Assembly: GCA_027405735.1 (NCBI GenBank) | Contig: JAPEHQ010000007.1 | Span: 1,761,001 to 1,825,000 of the forward strand | Origin: Mucor racemosus | Lineage: Eukaryota; Mucoromycota; Mucoromycetes; Mucorales; Mucoraceae | Reading direction: 5' to 3' | DNA: 64,000 nt | In this document: piece after piece, positions 63,506-64,000 of the stretch | Layout of the letters: each line of letters opens with the position of its first letter | Numbering within the stretch: the stretch's first letter is position 1 | Notes under the pieces: model-generated | What the model saw: the letters and a program-made list of their open reading frames with translations, nothing else | What the model was told of the DNA's origin: nothing | Databases searched by the model: none | Translations under genes and position numbers: made by a program

Positions 63506-64000
63506 GTCTTAGAAATAAGAGATTTTATAATACTTGAGAACTTTTTCAAGAATTTACGATGCTGTATCCAGTTGATTCAAGCTTGTTACTGTAAATCTTT
63601 ATACATGTTAATATTGTGTGGTAGTTTATTTGATAATAATATAGTGTTACTGTATAATTATTACGCTAGATTTTATGTCAATATTCATCGCATTGAACCA
63701 AAAAAGAAGGCTAAAAAAGAAGTATTCCAGATGGATATTGATAGCGAATGTAAGCAATTTAATAGTGATTATTTTAGGAAGATGCCTAGTAATAATATAA
63801 ACACTAATAGTCTTCTTTATTTACCCGTTATTTTAGAAACAAATGCTGATATCAAGATCGACACTTGGTTTTTGTTGGATACTGGTTGCACATTTTTTAT
63901 TGCAATTTCACCACAATTAGTTTCATTTTTAAATGTAAATATTTGCAATAAAAATGGTATTATTAAATTAGCACAAAATAACAGCGTAGTAGATTGTAAA
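63506..64000 (+). CDS. Gypsy-type retrotransposon polyprotein fragment, protease region (runs off the window)
   Basis: A frame without stop runs 165 codons from just after a TAA at 63503 to the window edge. Its end has the retropepsin core WFLLDTGCTFFIAI, where DTG is the catalytic triad of an aspartic protease, preceded by a LPVILE strand and followed by a hydrophobic strand pattern as in LTR-retrotransposon proteases. Upstream is a Lys-rich linker (EPKKKAKKEVF). The first in-frame ATG is at 63605. The rest of the polyprotein should lie to the right. No LTR was recognised to its left, so the copy may be incomplete or spliced. Confidence 0.65.

Overview
The window looks like nuclear DNA of an early-diverging filamentous fungus of the Mucoromycota, most like Mucorales. 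It is AT-rich, with many short GT-AG introns (about 47-93 nt), CTAAT/CTGAT-type branch sites, fungal versions of core eukaryotic genes and a nuclear tRNA-Val(AAC). I cannot name the species. Gene models were spliced by hand from reading frame, splice signals and family conservation; all coding models except the last (gypsy) one close in frame, the first model being 5'-truncated by the window edge.

Layout: 3' part of proteasome ATPase Rpt4 (1-637); repeat copy A; SAM-dependent methyltransferase (3778-5639, minus); a 4.7 kb gene-free region; C2H2 zinc-finger factor (10346-12002); tRNA-Gly-like relic and repeat copy B; sugar transporter (17869-19929), SHPRH/Irc20-type helicase-ubiquitin ligase (20136-25033) and convergent ricin-B lectin (25055-25743); repeat copies C and D; PP4 regulatory subunit 1 (32428-35997, minus) divergent from CCR4-NOT subunit NOT3/NOT5 (37265-39515); a 13-bp minisatellite, repeat copy F, a hairpin element split by a solo LTR, tRNA-Val; Isc1-type sphingolipid phospholipase C (45900-47575) convergent with a SAM-domain kinesin-13 (47579-50508); repeat copy E; small membrane protein (53203-53403), ferroportin-family transporter (53624-54925), an unrecognised twin-CX3C protein (54975-55816, minus) divergent from a CDK9/Bur1-like kinase (55936-57531); alpha-arrestin (60926-62115); and at the right edge the start of a gypsy-type retrotransposon protease domain.

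The genes mostly sit in tight blocks (stop codons 3, 21 and 49 nt apart at three convergent pairs) separated by repeat-filled spacers. They serve separate housekeeping roles: protein turnover, transcription elongation, mRNA decay, phosphatase control, sugar, iron and lipid handling, and microtubule dynamics. There is no operon-like or biosynthetic cluster logic.

The most unusual items are a perfect 135-bp-arm hairpin element interrupted by a 740-bp solo LTR with a target duplication; a dispersed repeat family with at least six copies and a conserved reading frame; a group of very small exons (7, 11, 11, 13, 20 nt), one next to a 39-A run; splice acceptors made of pure A-runs; a probably N-myristoylated methyltransferase; and a twin-CX3C protein of unknown function.
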